From: an uncultured Lachnospiraceae bacterium
GTDB lineage: Bacteria; Bacillota_A; Clostridia; Lachnospirales; Lachnospiraceae
Length of the DNA stretch: 21,295 nucleotides
Assembly: GCA_905207905.1 (NCBI GenBank)
Contig: CAJLNC010000048.1
Span: forward strand, 1 to 21,295
Reading direction: 5' to 3'
Made by a program: the position numbers and the translations under genes. Positions 5,478 through 13,186 of this stretch are shown here, piece after piece; the first letter of the stretch is position 1, and every line of letters begins with the position of its first letter. The notes beneath the pieces were generated by a model. The model had not been told where the DNA came from. It saw only the letters and a list, made by a program, of their open reading frames with translations, and did not search any database.

Positions 5478-5708
5478 ATGATCAAGTGCAAAAATAATGT
5501 ATTTAGCTGCAAAGGTTCCCAACCTGAGATTGAAGCGGAGTTAGTTGTGATCATCAGAGCAACTAGGGAAACATTTGCAGAAAAGCATGGCGAGGAGAAG
5601 GCAAAGAAAATGATACATGAATGTATCCGCTTATCTTTTCTTTCTGAGGAAGAATTGGATGCTGAATTTAAAAAAGCCTTAACGGAGGTACTGTTCGGTG
5701 AAAATTGA
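5478..5708 (+). CDS. small early phage protein, unknown function
   Basis: 76 residues, ATG 5478 with GAAAGGATG upstream. The sequence reads MIKCKNNVFSCKGSQPEIEA, then ELVVIIRATRETFAEKHGEE, and is acidic with a helical C-terminus. Proteins of this pattern (short strand CKGSQPEI, then a long helix) occur in Clostridia prophages, but I know of no assigned function. The stop overlaps the GTG start of the next gene by 11 bases. Confidence 0.6.
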   Translation: MIKCKNNVFSCKGSQPEIEAELVVIIRATRETFAEKHGEEKAKKMIHECIRLSFLSEEELDAEFKKALTEVLFGEN

Positions 5709-5928
5709 TAAACGAGAGTATGAGGAACTGGTCCGGGACAGCGAAAAGCTCAGAGTGATCGAGAGCCTGATCCAGTCTGGAAGATCGATATCGGAAAAAA
5801 CTATTATGGTGATCTGCGGTTACACCACTGAAAGAGAAAATATAGATGGTACATTTGAAGGATTTACAACACAGGATATTGCTGCGGAGATTTTAAAGGA
5901 GATTGAAAATGGAGCAGATGAAAATTAA
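5698..5928 (+). CDS. small early phage protein, paralogue of the one at 6118
   Basis: 76 residues, GTG start at 5698 with GGAGG upstream, overlapping the previous gene. The core RDSEKLRVIESLIQSGRSIS and MVICGYTTE recur in the gene at 6118 (RDSEKLRVIESMIFAGYEVD, LTICGYTSE). At DNA level 5737-5766 and 6148-6177 match at 28 of 30 bases. The copies flank the fused ATPase/HTH ORF, so the segment may have arisen by duplication. The function is unknown. Confidence 0.6.
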   Translation: MKIDKREYEELVRDSEKLRVIESLIQSGRSISEKTIMVICGYTTERENIDGTFEGFTTQDIAAEILKEIENGADEN

Positions 5929-6118
5929 TAGATTGGAAATCGAAAATGTCAAGCGCATCAAGGCTGTAGTAATTGAACCAACGGCCAATGGATTGACGAT
6001 TGTCGGAGGGAAGAACCGGCAGGGACATATAGGAAATATTATGGGAACTGATCAGTCGTATGTATCCAAGTTGTTAAAAGACGCATGTCAAAAAATCTAT
6101 AAGGAGAGTTTGAAATAA
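5909..6118 (+). pseudogene. AAA-ATPase N-terminus fused in frame to an HTH C-terminus (deletion scar)
   Basis: 69 residues from ATG 5909 (AAGGAG seven bases upstream). The first half, MKINRLEIENVKRIKAVVIE then PTANGLTIVGGKNRQG, is the start of a phage SbcC/RecF-like AAA ATPase up to the Walker A loop, where GKT(S/T) should follow. Instead it continues HIGNIMGTDQSYVSKLLKDA, which looks like the recognition-helix end of a sigma-region-4/HTH protein. The simplest reading is an internal deletion that removed almost the whole ATPase, any genes behind it and the front of the HTH gene, and happened to stay in frame. It lacks a P-loop lysine, so it cannot be an ATPase. A small DNA-binding product is possible. 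Confidence 0.7.
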
Positions 6119-6360
6119 TGAAAATTAATAAAGAAACATTAATCCGAGACAGCGAAAAGCTCAGGGTGATTGAGAGCATGATATTCGCAGGCTACGAGGT
6201 GGATAAGAAGATGCTCTTAACAATCTGCGGATACACCTCCGAAGACCTAGCAAAAAACATAGAGGGAGCATTTGGAGAGTGCGCACCTTGCGATACCGCA
6301 CAGGAGCCAAAGGAGGCTGCTCCCCCCCTAAGCGGAAGCGCATTGACCGGGGAAAGGTGA
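6118..6360 (+). CDS. small early phage protein, paralogue of the one at 5698; probably frameshifted
   Basis: 80 residues, ATG sharing one base with the previous stop (TAATG). The first 55 residues repeat the 5698 gene (RDSEKLRVIESMIF, then LTICGYTSEDL). The end (CAPCDTAQEPKEAAPPLSGS) is low-complexity. At 6322-6328 there is a run of seven C. A -1 shift there leads directly into the basic HTH frame KRKRIDRGKVRAL that ends at 6461. The original protein was therefore probably one chain of about 113 residues, with an N-terminal domain, linker and HTH. Alternatives: a sequencing error, a fixed mutation, phase variation, or programmed frameshifting. Confidence 0.6.
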   Translation: MKINKETLIRDSEKLRVIESMIFAGYEVDKKMLLTICGYTSEDLAKNIEGAFGECAPCDTAQEPKEAAPPLSGSALTGER

Positions 6361-6461
6361 GAGCATTGCACGATGCAGGCTGGAGCAATGTGAAGATAGC
6401 AGATGAGATGGGCTGCGCAGAGTCGTCCATCAGCATGATTTTAAAAGAATACGATGAATGA
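6279..6461 (+). CDS. HTH domain in the -1 frame (C-terminal part of the preceding gene)
   Basis: The frame from about 6320 encodes KRKRIDRGKVRALHDAGWSN then VKIADEMGCAESSISMILKE, a resolvase/homeodomain-like helix-turn-helix of about 42 residues. Upstream of it the frame (RTLRYRTGAKGGCSP) looks non-coding, and there is no convincing start: the only upstream candidate is a GTG at 6279 without a Shine-Dalgarno. Translation is most likely reached by slippage on the C7 tract at 6322-6328 from the gene starting at 6118. The HTH itself is intact through KEYDE and stop. Confidence 0.55.
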   Translation: MRTLRYRTGAKGGCSPPKRKRIDRGKVRALHDAGWSNVKIADEMGCAESSISMILKEYDE

Positions 6462-6481
6462 AAAAGGAGGAGGATTTTGTT

Positions 6482-6922
6482 ATGAAAATCAACGTAGATT
6501 TTGAGAACACGAAGGAGATGCTGGAGTTTTGCAGGCTGATTGCAGGAAATGCAGAGCCCGTAGAGGAAAAGAGTAAGCACCAGGCTGAAAGTGCATCCAC
6601 CAAGCCAGAGACCGTTCCGATAATGCCTACAGCTGTTCCGACAGCACCGGGGCCAGCTCCGACAGCCCACACAGTTGTTCCGACAGCGCCAGCTTCTGTT
6701 CCGGTAGCTCCCGCAGCTGCACCGGCAGCAGTCCCAACGTCTGCGCCATCCTACAGTCTGGATGATCTGGCGAGGGCTGCTATGACCCTGATGGACGTAG
6801 GGCGCCAGGGGGAACTCCAGCAGCTTCTTCAGCAGTTTAATGTTGCCGCGCTTCCTATGCTGCCGAAGGAGCAGTACGGGGCGTTTGCTACCGCACTTCG
6901 AGGGATGGGGGCTCAGATCTGA
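6482..6922 (+). CDS. early phage protein with Pro/Ala-rich linker, unknown function
   Basis: 146 residues from ATG 6482, chosen because AAGGAGGAGGA ends eight bases upstream. An ATG eight codons earlier precedes that site. Three parts are visible: an N-terminal strand-helix (MKINVDFENTKEMLEFCRLI, about 1-22), a long unstructured stretch of degenerate VPTAP-like repeats (about 45-92), and a helical C-terminal domain (SLDDLARAAMTLMD, then LQQLLQQFNVAALPMLPKEQ, about 95-146). The build, with two small domains on a flexible tether, suits an adaptor at the replication fork, but that is inference. The stop shares a base with the next start (TGATG). Confidence 0.65.
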   Translation: MKINVDFENTKEMLEFCRLIAGNAEPVEEKSKHQAESASTKPETVPIMPTAVPTAPGPAPTAHTVVPTAPASVPVAPAAAPAAVPTSAPSYSLDDLARAAMTLMDVGRQGELQQLLQQFNVAALPMLPKEQYGAFATALRGMGAQI

Positions 6923-8097
6923 TGGGAGAACGGAAGCATTCTTTACTTAGCCCTTCCGGGGCGCATCGGTGGCTGTACTGCACCCCAAGCGCAAAGCTGG
7001 AGGAGCAATTTCCGGACACAACCTCCGCCGCAGCAAAAGAGGGGACGCTGGCGCATGATCTGGCGGAGTTGAAGCTTCGGAACTATTTCTTTGTGGAGAG
7101 CTTTGGCAAGCGGAAGCTCTCCGCAGCGATCACAAAGTTAAAAAAGGAAGAATTGTACCAGGAGGAGATGCAGCGATATACCGATGATTACCTGGATTAT
7201 GTTCGGGGTGCGGCCACAGGATTTTCAGCAAGACCCTATGTGGCCATTGAGCAGCAGCTGGATATTAGCAGCTATGTGCCGGACGGCTCTGGATTTGCGG
7301 ATTGCATCCTGATCTCCGGGGATGTGCTGCAGGTGATCGATTTCAAATACGGAAAGGGAGTTCCAGTGTCCGCAGAAGGTAATCCACAGATGGCGCTTTA
7401 TGCGTTGGGAGCCTATGAACTTTATAAGCTGCTCTATCCCATTAACCGGATCCGGCTATCCATCGTACAGCCAAGGATCAGTGACGCTCCATCGGAGTGG
7501 GAGTGCAGCCTAAAAGAGCTGTTGGATTGGGGAGCCTGGGCAAAGGGCAGGGCAGAGCTGGCATATAAGGGGGAAGGGGAATATTCCCCCGGGACTGCCA
7601 CCTGCCGATTTTGCAAGGCGAAAGCTCAGTGCCGGGCAAGATCAGACCACAATGTGAAGCAGGCGTTTTCCATAGACGAACTCCCACCGCTGATCGATGC
7701 AGCAGAAGCCGGAAAACGTTTGCTGGCTCTGGAGGACGTTGTGAAATACCAAAAGGATCTTCAGGAGTGGGCCTTGGCCGAGTGCCTAAAAGGAAATGAG
7801 GTGCCGGGCTGGAAAGCAGTAGAAGGGCACAGCAGCAGGGAGTGGACAGACATGGAGGAAGCATTTGGGGCTCTGGTGACAGGCGGGATCCCAAGGGCTC
7901 TTTTGTTCGAGGAACGTCCGTTGACCCTGGCCCAGGCGGAGAAAACAGTCGGGAAAAAGGAATTTCAGGAGCTGGCTGGAAACTATATCATAAAAGTACC
8001 CGGAAAGCCGACACTGGTAAAAGAAGCAGATGAACGGCCTGCGATCACAAATAAACAGTCTGCGCAGGAAGTATTTAAGGAGGAATCAGAAGTATGA
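6922..8097 (+). CDS. DUF2800 PD-(D/E)XK nuclease, Cas4/AddB-like with Fe-S cysteines
   Basis: 391 residues. Family DUF2800, a phage nuclease of the RecB/Cas4 superfamily probably used in recombination or end processing. Visible: the opening LLSPSGAHRWLYCTPSAKLE with Cys20, EGTLAHDLAE (His45), the catalytic core FADCILIS-x6-VIDFKYGKG (Asp127, Asp140, Lys142), a motif with the conserved Gln in GNPQMALYALGA (about 153-164), and the C-terminal cluster C-x2-C-x5-C (Cys228, 231, 237). Cys20 plus the three late cysteines is the arrangement that binds a 4Fe-4S cluster in Cas4 and AddB. It is followed with four bases of overlap by the ssDNA-binding protein, its usual partner. Confidence 0.88.
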   Translation: MGERKHSLLSPSGAHRWLYCTPSAKLEEQFPDTTSAAAKEGTLAHDLAELKLRNYFFVESFGKRKLSAAITKLKKEELYQEEMQRYTDDYLDYVRGAATGFSARPYVAIEQQLDISSYVPDGSGFADCILISGDVLQVIDFKYGKGVPVSAEGNPQMALYALGAYELYKLLYPINRIRLSIVQPRISDAPSEWECSLKELLDWGAWAKGRAELAYKGEGEYSPGTATCRFCKAKAQCRARSDHNVKQAFSIDELPPLIDAAEAGKRLLALEDVVKYQKDLQEWALAECLKGNEVPGWKAVEGHSSREWTDMEEAFGALVTGGIPRALLFEERPLTLAQAEKTVGKKEFQELAGNYIIKVPGKPTLVKEADERPAITNKQSAQEVFKEESEV

Positions 8098-8732
8098 ATG
8101 AAGCGACAACGGTAACAACAGGAAAAGTAAGATTGAGCTATGCACATTTATTCAAACCATACGCTGCGATGCAGGGGCAGGAGGAGAAGTACAGCGTGAC
8201 GATCCTTGTCCCCAAAACAGATACAGACACCATGGCCCGGATCAATGCGGCCATCGAAGCGGCAAAACAGAAAGGCATTACGGATAAATGGAACGGCCAG
8301 TGCCCGCCGATCGTCCCCACACCGGTCTATGATGGGGATGGCGTGCGTCCTTCCGACGGGATGCCCTTCGGGGCAGAGTGTAGGGGACATTGGGTATTTA
8401 CTGCCAGCGCCAAGGTGGACTATCCGCCGGAAATCGTGGACAAGCAGTGCAATCCCATCATTAATCATTCTGAGGTATACAGCGGTATGTACGCCAGGGT
8501 GAACGTAAGTTTCTATCCCTATTCCTTTGGCGGAAAGAAAGGGATCGGCTGCGGCCTTGGCCCGGTGCAGAAGCTGGAGGACGGGGAGCCGCTTGGAGGA
8601 TCCGCACCGACAGCAGCACAGGCCTTTGGGGCGCCCCAGCAGGTGGCACCGCAGCCGGCTTATTCTCCTCAGCAGCCGGCCTATCAGGCACCGGCGGGGG
8701 GAGTAAACCCAATCACAGGGCTGCCATATTAA
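8094..8732 (+). CDS. DUF2815 single-stranded DNA-binding protein
   Basis: 212 residues. DUF2815 proteins are phage OB-fold single-strand DNA-binding proteins related in role to T7 gp2.5. The body (about 8-165) carries the family blocks GKVRLSYAHLFKPYAAMQGQ, KYSVTILVPKTD, CNPIINHSEVYSGMYARVNV and KGIGCGLGPVQKLEDGEPLG. The tail (about 170-212) is Pro/Gln/Ala-rich and flexible, as in other single-strand-binding proteins whose tails recruit partners, but its end is not acidic. Start ATG overlaps the nuclease stop (ATGA). 38 bases separate it from the DNA polymerase gene, and that gap carries a hairpin switch. Confidence 0.85.
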   Translation: MNEATTVTTGKVRLSYAHLFKPYAAMQGQEEKYSVTILVPKTDTDTMARINAAIEAAKQKGITDKWNGQCPPIVPTPVYDGDGVRPSDGMPFGAECRGHWVFTASAKVDYPPEIVDKQCNPIINHSEVYSGMYARVNVSFYPYSFGGKKGIGCGLGPVQKLEDGEPLGGSAPTAAQAFGAPQQVAPQPAYSPQQPAYQAPAGGVNPITGLPY

Positions 8733-8734
8733 GC

Positions 8735-8764
8735 GGGAGGATGTAGATCCTCCCGAAGGAGGAT
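8735..8764 (+). promoter_or_regulatory. alternative hairpins controlling the DNA polymerase ribosome binding site
   Basis: Three arms: GGGAGGAT (8735-8742), ATCCTCCC (8747-8754) and GGAGGAT (8758-8764), the last being the polymerase Shine-Dalgarno. Arm 2 can pair perfectly with arm 1 (eight pairs, loop GTAG), leaving the ribosome site free, or with arm 3 (seven pairs, loop CGAA), hiding it. The stop of the upstream gene is at 8730-8732, so a terminating ribosome would cover arm 1. A translational switch or polymerase-binding operator is inferred. Confidence 0.6.
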
Positions 8765-8770
8765 AGAAAG

Positions 8771-10741
8771 ATGAGACATCTAAGCATTGATATTGAGACC
8801 CGCAGCAGCGTGGACATTGGAAAGGCAGGGCTGTACCGCTATGCACAGTCTCCGGATTTTAGGATTTTATTGTTTGCCTATTGCTTTGGAGAGGATCCGG
8901 TGGAGGTGGTTGATCTGGCGCAAGGGGAAAAGATACCGGTAGAGGTGGTTGTGGCCCTGAATGATCCAAACGTGGTCAAACACGCTTACAATGCAGCCTT
9001 TGAGTGGTATTGCCTAAATCAGGCAGGATACAAGACCAGCCTTCCCCAGTGGCGGTGTACTATGATACATGGACTGTACTGCGGATATACTGCCGGACTG
9101 GAAGCCACCGGAAAGGCCATCGGACTGCCCCAGGATAAGCGGAAAATGGCAGTGGGCAAGGCGCTGATCCGGTATTTCTGTACTCCCTGCAAGCCTACAA
9201 AGAGCAACGGCGGACGGAGCTGGAATGAGCCCCATCATGCCACAGAAAAGTGGCAGCTATTTAAAGAATACTGCGGACAGGATGTGGTGACGGAGCACGA
9301 GATCTATAAGCGTCTGAAGGCGTATCCTGTTCCGCTGCAGGAAGAGCGCCTCTGGAGAATGGATATTCGGATGAATGCTTTTGGGGTGCGAGTGGATGAA
9401 GAACTGATCCGGGGAGCGCTGATCGTAGATCAGGCGTGCAGAGAGGAGCTGACTGTGGAGGCCAGACAGATCACCGGGTTGGATAACCCAAACAGCCCGG
9501 CTCAGCTTATGGATTGGCTGCGGGATGAGGGCGTAGAGACGGACAACCTGCGTAAAGAGACGGTGGAAGAGTTGCTGAAAACGGAGCACACAGAGAACGT
9601 CCAGCGGATGCTGCAGATCCGGCAGCAACTGGGAAAGACATCCATAAAAAAATATGTGGCCATGGATGTGGCTAAGTGTGAGGACGGACGTGTCCGGGGG
9701 CTGACCCAGTTTTACGGAGCCAACCGGACCGGACGCTGGTCCGGGAGACTGGTGCAGATGCAGAACCTTCCGAGAAACTATTTAGGCACCCTGGATGGGG
9801 CCCGGGAGATCGTAAAGAAGCAGAATTATACCGGACTGAAGATGATCTATGGAAATGTTCCGGATACGCTTTCCCAGCTGATCCGGACAGCTTTCATCCC
9901 GGCGGAGGGACGCAAGTTTGTGGTAGCCGATTTCTCTGCTATTGAGGCCCGGGTGATCGCCTGGCTGGCAGGGGAGCAGTGGGTAAATGAAGTGTTTGCT
10001 ACCCATGGAAAGATCTACGAAGCAACCGCATCCCAGATGTTCCATGTACCCATCGAAAAGATCGTAAAGGGGAACCCGGAGTACAGTTTAAGGCAAAAAG
10101 GCAAGGTGGCCACGTTGGCCCTGGGCTATCAGGGCGGTGTCAATGCGCTGATTGCAATGGGGGCTTTAAATATGGGGCTTACGGAAGAGGAGCTTCCGGA
10201 TATTGTCAGCCGGTGGAGAGGCGCAAATCGCAGGATCGTGGATCTGTGGTATGCAGTGGAACAGGCTGCGGTCACTACGATGCAGACAGCTATGCCCCAG
10301 GCGATCCGGGGACTTTTGTTCTCCCTGGAGGGGGATCTGGTCTACGGACAGTGTTTTCTTACGGTGCAGCTGCCATCCGGGCGGAAGTTATATTACCCCA
10401 AGCCGTTCCTCCAGGAGAACCGGTTTGGGAAGCTGGCGGTCCACTATTATAACGTTGGGCAGCAGAGCCATAAGTGGGAGGTAGACTCCACCTACGGAGG
10501 AAAAATGACAGAGAATATCGTGCAGGCAATCGCCAGGGACTGCTTGGCGGAGACCCTAAAACGAATTGATGAGCGGGGGCTGCAGGTGGTGTTCCATGTG
10601 CATGATGAGGTGATCATTGACGCACCCATGGAAACGACCGTGGAGGAGATCTGTGATCTGATGGCGGAGCCCATTCCCTGGGCCCCAGGGCTGATTCTAA
10701 AAGGGGCGGGATTTGAAAGCAGTTATTACATGAAAGACTAG
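8771..10741 (+). CDS. phage family A DNA polymerase with 3'-5' exonuclease domain
   Basis: 656 residues. Copies the phage genome. The N-terminal exonuclease is marked by exo I SIDIETRSS (residues 5-13) and further acidic blocks. The polymerase domain carries TGRWSGRLVQMQNLPR (about 320-335), motif A VVADFSAIEARVIAW (Asp about 385), motif B RQKGKVATLALGYQGG (about 441-456) and motif C VFHVHDEVIID (about 606-616, catalytic Asp in HDE). Length and motif spacing are normal for the Firmicute phage Pol I-like group, which lacks a 5' nuclease domain. ATG 8771 has GGAGGAT about seven bases upstream, within a hairpin that can hide it. Next gene 12 bases downstream. Confidence 0.95.
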   Translation: MRHLSIDIETRSSVDIGKAGLYRYAQSPDFRILLFAYCFGEDPVEVVDLAQGEKIPVEVVVALNDPNVVKHAYNAAFEWYCLNQAGYKTSLPQWRCTMIHGLYCGYTAGLEATGKAIGLPQDKRKMAVGKALIRYFCTPCKPTKSNGGRSWNEPHHATEKWQLFKEYCGQDVVTEHEIYKRLKAYPVPLQEERLWRMDIRMNAFGVRVDEELIRGALIVDQACREELTVEARQITGLDNPNSPAQLMDWLRDEGVETDNLRKETVEELLKTEHTENVQRMLQIRQQLGKTSIKKYVAMDVAKCEDGRVRGLTQFYGANRTGRWSGRLVQMQNLPRNYLGTLDGAREIVKKQNYTGLKMIYGNVPDTLSQLIRTAFIPAEGRKFVVADFSAIEARVIAWLAGEQWVNEVFATHGKIYEATASQMFHVPIEKIVKGNPEYSLRQKGKVATLALGYQGGVNALIAMGALNMGLTEEELPDIVSRWRGANRRIVDLWYAVEQAAVTTMQTAMPQAIRGLLFSLEGDLVYGQCFLTVQLPSGRKLYYPKPFLQENRFGKLAVHYYNVGQQSHKWEVDSTYGGKMTENIVQAIARDCLAETLKRIDERGLQVVFHVHDEVIIDAPMETTVEEICDLMAEPIPWAPGLILKGAGFESSYYMKD

Positions 10742-10753
10742 GAGGATAGGGCG

Positions 10754-13186
10754 ATGTTGAACAATCGGAAGCTGCAGATCTGCAGCGCAGGAAGCAGGAA
10801 GGCCACCCATTGGCCGAAGAATAGCATCCTCTGGTCTGAATTTGTAGAGAAGCTAAAAACCCCGGTGCGGGGGACGGAGACTTATGAGCAGTATCTGGCC
10901 ATGTCCAAGGCCCAGCAGGCAGAGTTAAAAGACGTGGGCGGATATGTAGGCGGAACCTTTACGCAGGATCGGCGGAAAGCCGGCTGCGTAGAAGGCAGGG
11001 ATCTTTTCACCCTGGATCTGGACAATATTCCGGCAGGACAGACAGAGGATATCCTGCGCCGGGTGGATGGACTGGGCTGTGCTGCTGTTGTGTACAGCAC
11101 CAGGAAACATTCCGGCTATACTCCCAGGCTGCGGGTGGTGATACCTGGGGACCGGACGGCCACGGCGGATGAGTATGAGCCGGCAGCCAGAAAGATTGCA
11201 TCTTTGATCGGGATAGAATTTTGTGACCCGACTACTTTTGAGAACACCCGACTGATGTACTGGGCCAGTTGCAGTGCGAATGCAGAATTCGTATACCGAG
11301 TATTCGATAAGCCATTCTGCAGCGTGGACGGCATCCTGGGGATGTATGGGGACTGGACAGACGTATCCTGCTGGCCCCAGGTTCCGGGTTCTGAAGCCAT
11401 TGCCCGCAGACGCCTGGCAAAGCAGGAGGATCCCACAACAAAAAAGGGCGTAATCGGGGCATTTTGCCGGGTCTACAGCATTACCCAGGCAATGGACGCC
11501 TTTATCCCAGGGATATATGAAGAGACGGCAGTTCCAGGTCGATTTACCTACACTGGAGGCTCTACCGTAGGCGGAGCCGTTATATACGATAACGATCTTT
11601 TTCTCTACTCTCACCACGCTACAGATCCGTGCTCCGGGCAGTTAGTAAATGCGTTTGACCTAATCCGGCTGCATAAATTTGGGGATCTTGACGATGAATC
11701 AAAGGAGGGGACACCGGTTAATAAGCTGCCCTCTTTTGTGGCCATGAGCCGCCTGGCAGTGGGGGATGAGCAGGTATCTGACCTGATCACCAGAGAGCGG
11801 ATGAATCAGGCGAAACAGGCATTCTCTGCCGCTGGACAGCCGGCTGCTGAACAGAGCGGCGAATATGACATGAGCTGGCTTGCCAGGCTTACGAAAGACG
11901 GGAATGGAAATTTTGAAAAAACAATCAACAATGCGGTTCTGGTGCTGGAGAATGATCCGCTGCTGAAGGGGAAGATCGTAACAGATGAGTTTGCCAGCTG
12001 CGGCATGGTGATCGGGAAAGTACCCTGGAGCAGAGAGGACGGACGGAGACGCTGGAAAGACTCTGACGATGCTGGATTTTACCGGTACATGGAAACCTTT
12101 TACCGGATCACGGGGAGAGAAAAGCTGGATAACGCCCTTTTGATCGTCAGCAGCGAGAACCGGATCAATGACGTCCGGGATTATCTCCAGGGCCTGAAAT
12201 GGGACGGAAACCGGAGGATAGAAGGCCTTTTATCAGAGTACCTGGGGGCAGAGGATAACGCCTATACCCGGGCTGTTATGCGTAAGTCCCTTTGTGCAGC
12301 AGTGGCCAGGGCTATTACCGGCGGCGTGAAATTTGATTACATGCCCATCTTTGTGGGTCCCCAGGGAATCGGGAAAAGTACCTTTTTGAGGATCCTGGGG
12401 AAGTCCTGGTTTTCTGATTCCTTAACCACCTTTGAAGGGAAAGAGGCGGCGGAGCTGATCCAGGGAACCTGGTTAAACGAGGTCGGAGAACTGACCGCAT
12501 TTACCAAGCAGGAGACCCAGGTGATCAAGCAGTTTCTAAGTAAGACGGATGATATCTACCGGGCGGCTTACGGCCGCAGGACAGACAAATATCCCAGAAG
12601 ATGCGTATTCTTTGGAACCAGCAATGATGCAGAATTTTTAAAAGACTCTACCGGGAACCGGAGATTTTGGCCGGTGGATGTGGGTATTTACGAAGCAAAA
12701 AAATCAGTATGGGAGCAGCTGCCGCAGGAGGTAGACCAGATCTGGGCAGAAGCGTACACCTACTGGCAGATGGGGGAAGGACTGTATTTGTCAAAAGAGA
12801 TCGAACAGATGGCGGAGGCAGCGCAGGAGGAGCACCGGGAGAGCTCCGGTAAGGAAGGGATCATACAGATATTCCTGGAAAGAGAGATCCCGGAAAACTG
12901 GGAGGCTATGGATTTGATGCAAAGAAGAATGTTCCTTCAGGGAAACGCCAAGCAGGGAGAAGGTGTAGCATTAACACAGAGAACTATGGTGTGTGCCGCA
13001 GAGATCTGGGCAGAATGCTTTGGGAGCGATCCAAAGTATCTGGGGCGTCGGGAGAGCATGGAGATCAATGCAGTGTTGTCCGGGATGCAGGGCTGGCAGA
13101 AGATGCGGACGCCCAGAAAATTTGGGGTGTTTGGATCCCAAAGGGGATTTGAACGGGTAAAACCGAAACCTACAAAGTTCAGATAA
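10754..13186 (+). CDS. VapE-family primase-helicase
   Basis: 810 residues. Combines an N-terminal primase-like region with a C-terminal D5/VapE superfamily 3-type helicase, so it probably primes and unwinds for the phage polymerase. N-terminal signs: LFTLDLDNIPAG (about 85-96, the acidic D-x-D of primases), VVYSTRKHSGYTPRLRVVIP (about 113-132), then a second block near residue 200. The ATPase: Walker A GPQGIGKST (about 535-543), Walker B-like TWLNEVGELTAF (about 573-584), and sensor/arginine-finger region GTSNDAEFLKDSTGNRRFWP (about 621-640). A C-terminal winged-helix-like part ends in basic residues. RBS AGGAGG six bases before ATG 10754. Followed by an AT-rich gap that may be the origin. 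Confidence 0.9.
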   Translation: MLNNRKLQICSAGSRKATHWPKNSILWSEFVEKLKTPVRGTETYEQYLAMSKAQQAELKDVGGYVGGTFTQDRRKAGCVEGRDLFTLDLDNIPAGQTEDILRRVDGLGCAAVVYSTRKHSGYTPRLRVVIPGDRTATADEYEPAARKIASLIGIEFCDPTTFENTRLMYWASCSANAEFVYRVFDKPFCSVDGILGMYGDWTDVSCWPQVPGSEAIARRRLAKQEDPTTKKGVIGAFCRVYSITQAMDAFIPGIYEETAVPGRFTYTGGSTVGGAVIYDNDLFLYSHHATDPCSGQLVNAFDLIRLHKFGDLDDESKEGTPVNKLPSFVAMSRLAVGDEQVSDLITRERMNQAKQAFSAAGQPAAEQSGEYDMSWLARLTKDGNGNFEKTINNAVLVLENDPLLKGKIVTDEFASCGMVIGKVPWSREDGRRRWKDSDDAGFYRYMETFYRITGREKLDNALLIVSSENRINDVRDYLQGLKWDGNRRIEGLLSEYLGAEDNAYTRAVMRKSLCAAVARAITGGVKFDYMPIFVGPQGIGKSTFLRILGKSWFSDSLTTFEGKEAAELIQGTWLNEVGELTAFTKQETQVIKQFLSKTDDIYRAAYGRRTDKYPRRCVFFGTSNDAEFLKDSTGNRRFWPVDVGIYEAKKSVWEQLPQEVDQIWAEAYTYWQMGEGLYLSKEIEQMAEAAQEEHRESSGKEGIIQIFLEREIPENWEAMDLMQRRMFLQGNAKQGEGVALTQRTMVCAAEIWAECFGSDPKYLGRRESMEINAVLSGMQGWQKMRTPRKFGVFGSQRGFERVKPKPTKFR

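Noticed and set aside
6590..6760. VPTAP-like repeats as a CRISPR or DNA repeat array
   Set aside because: The repeats are degenerate at DNA level and explained by a Pro/Ala-rich protein linker. No spacer/repeat periodicity of a CRISPR array exists anywhere in the window.
8148..8846. 232-codon open frame on the minus strand across the DUF2815 gene
   Set aside because: It is antisense to a well-supported gene, crosses into the polymerase gene, has biased composition (Arg/Cys/His/Pro-rich) and no ribosome site. It is a shadow of the GC-rich third positions.
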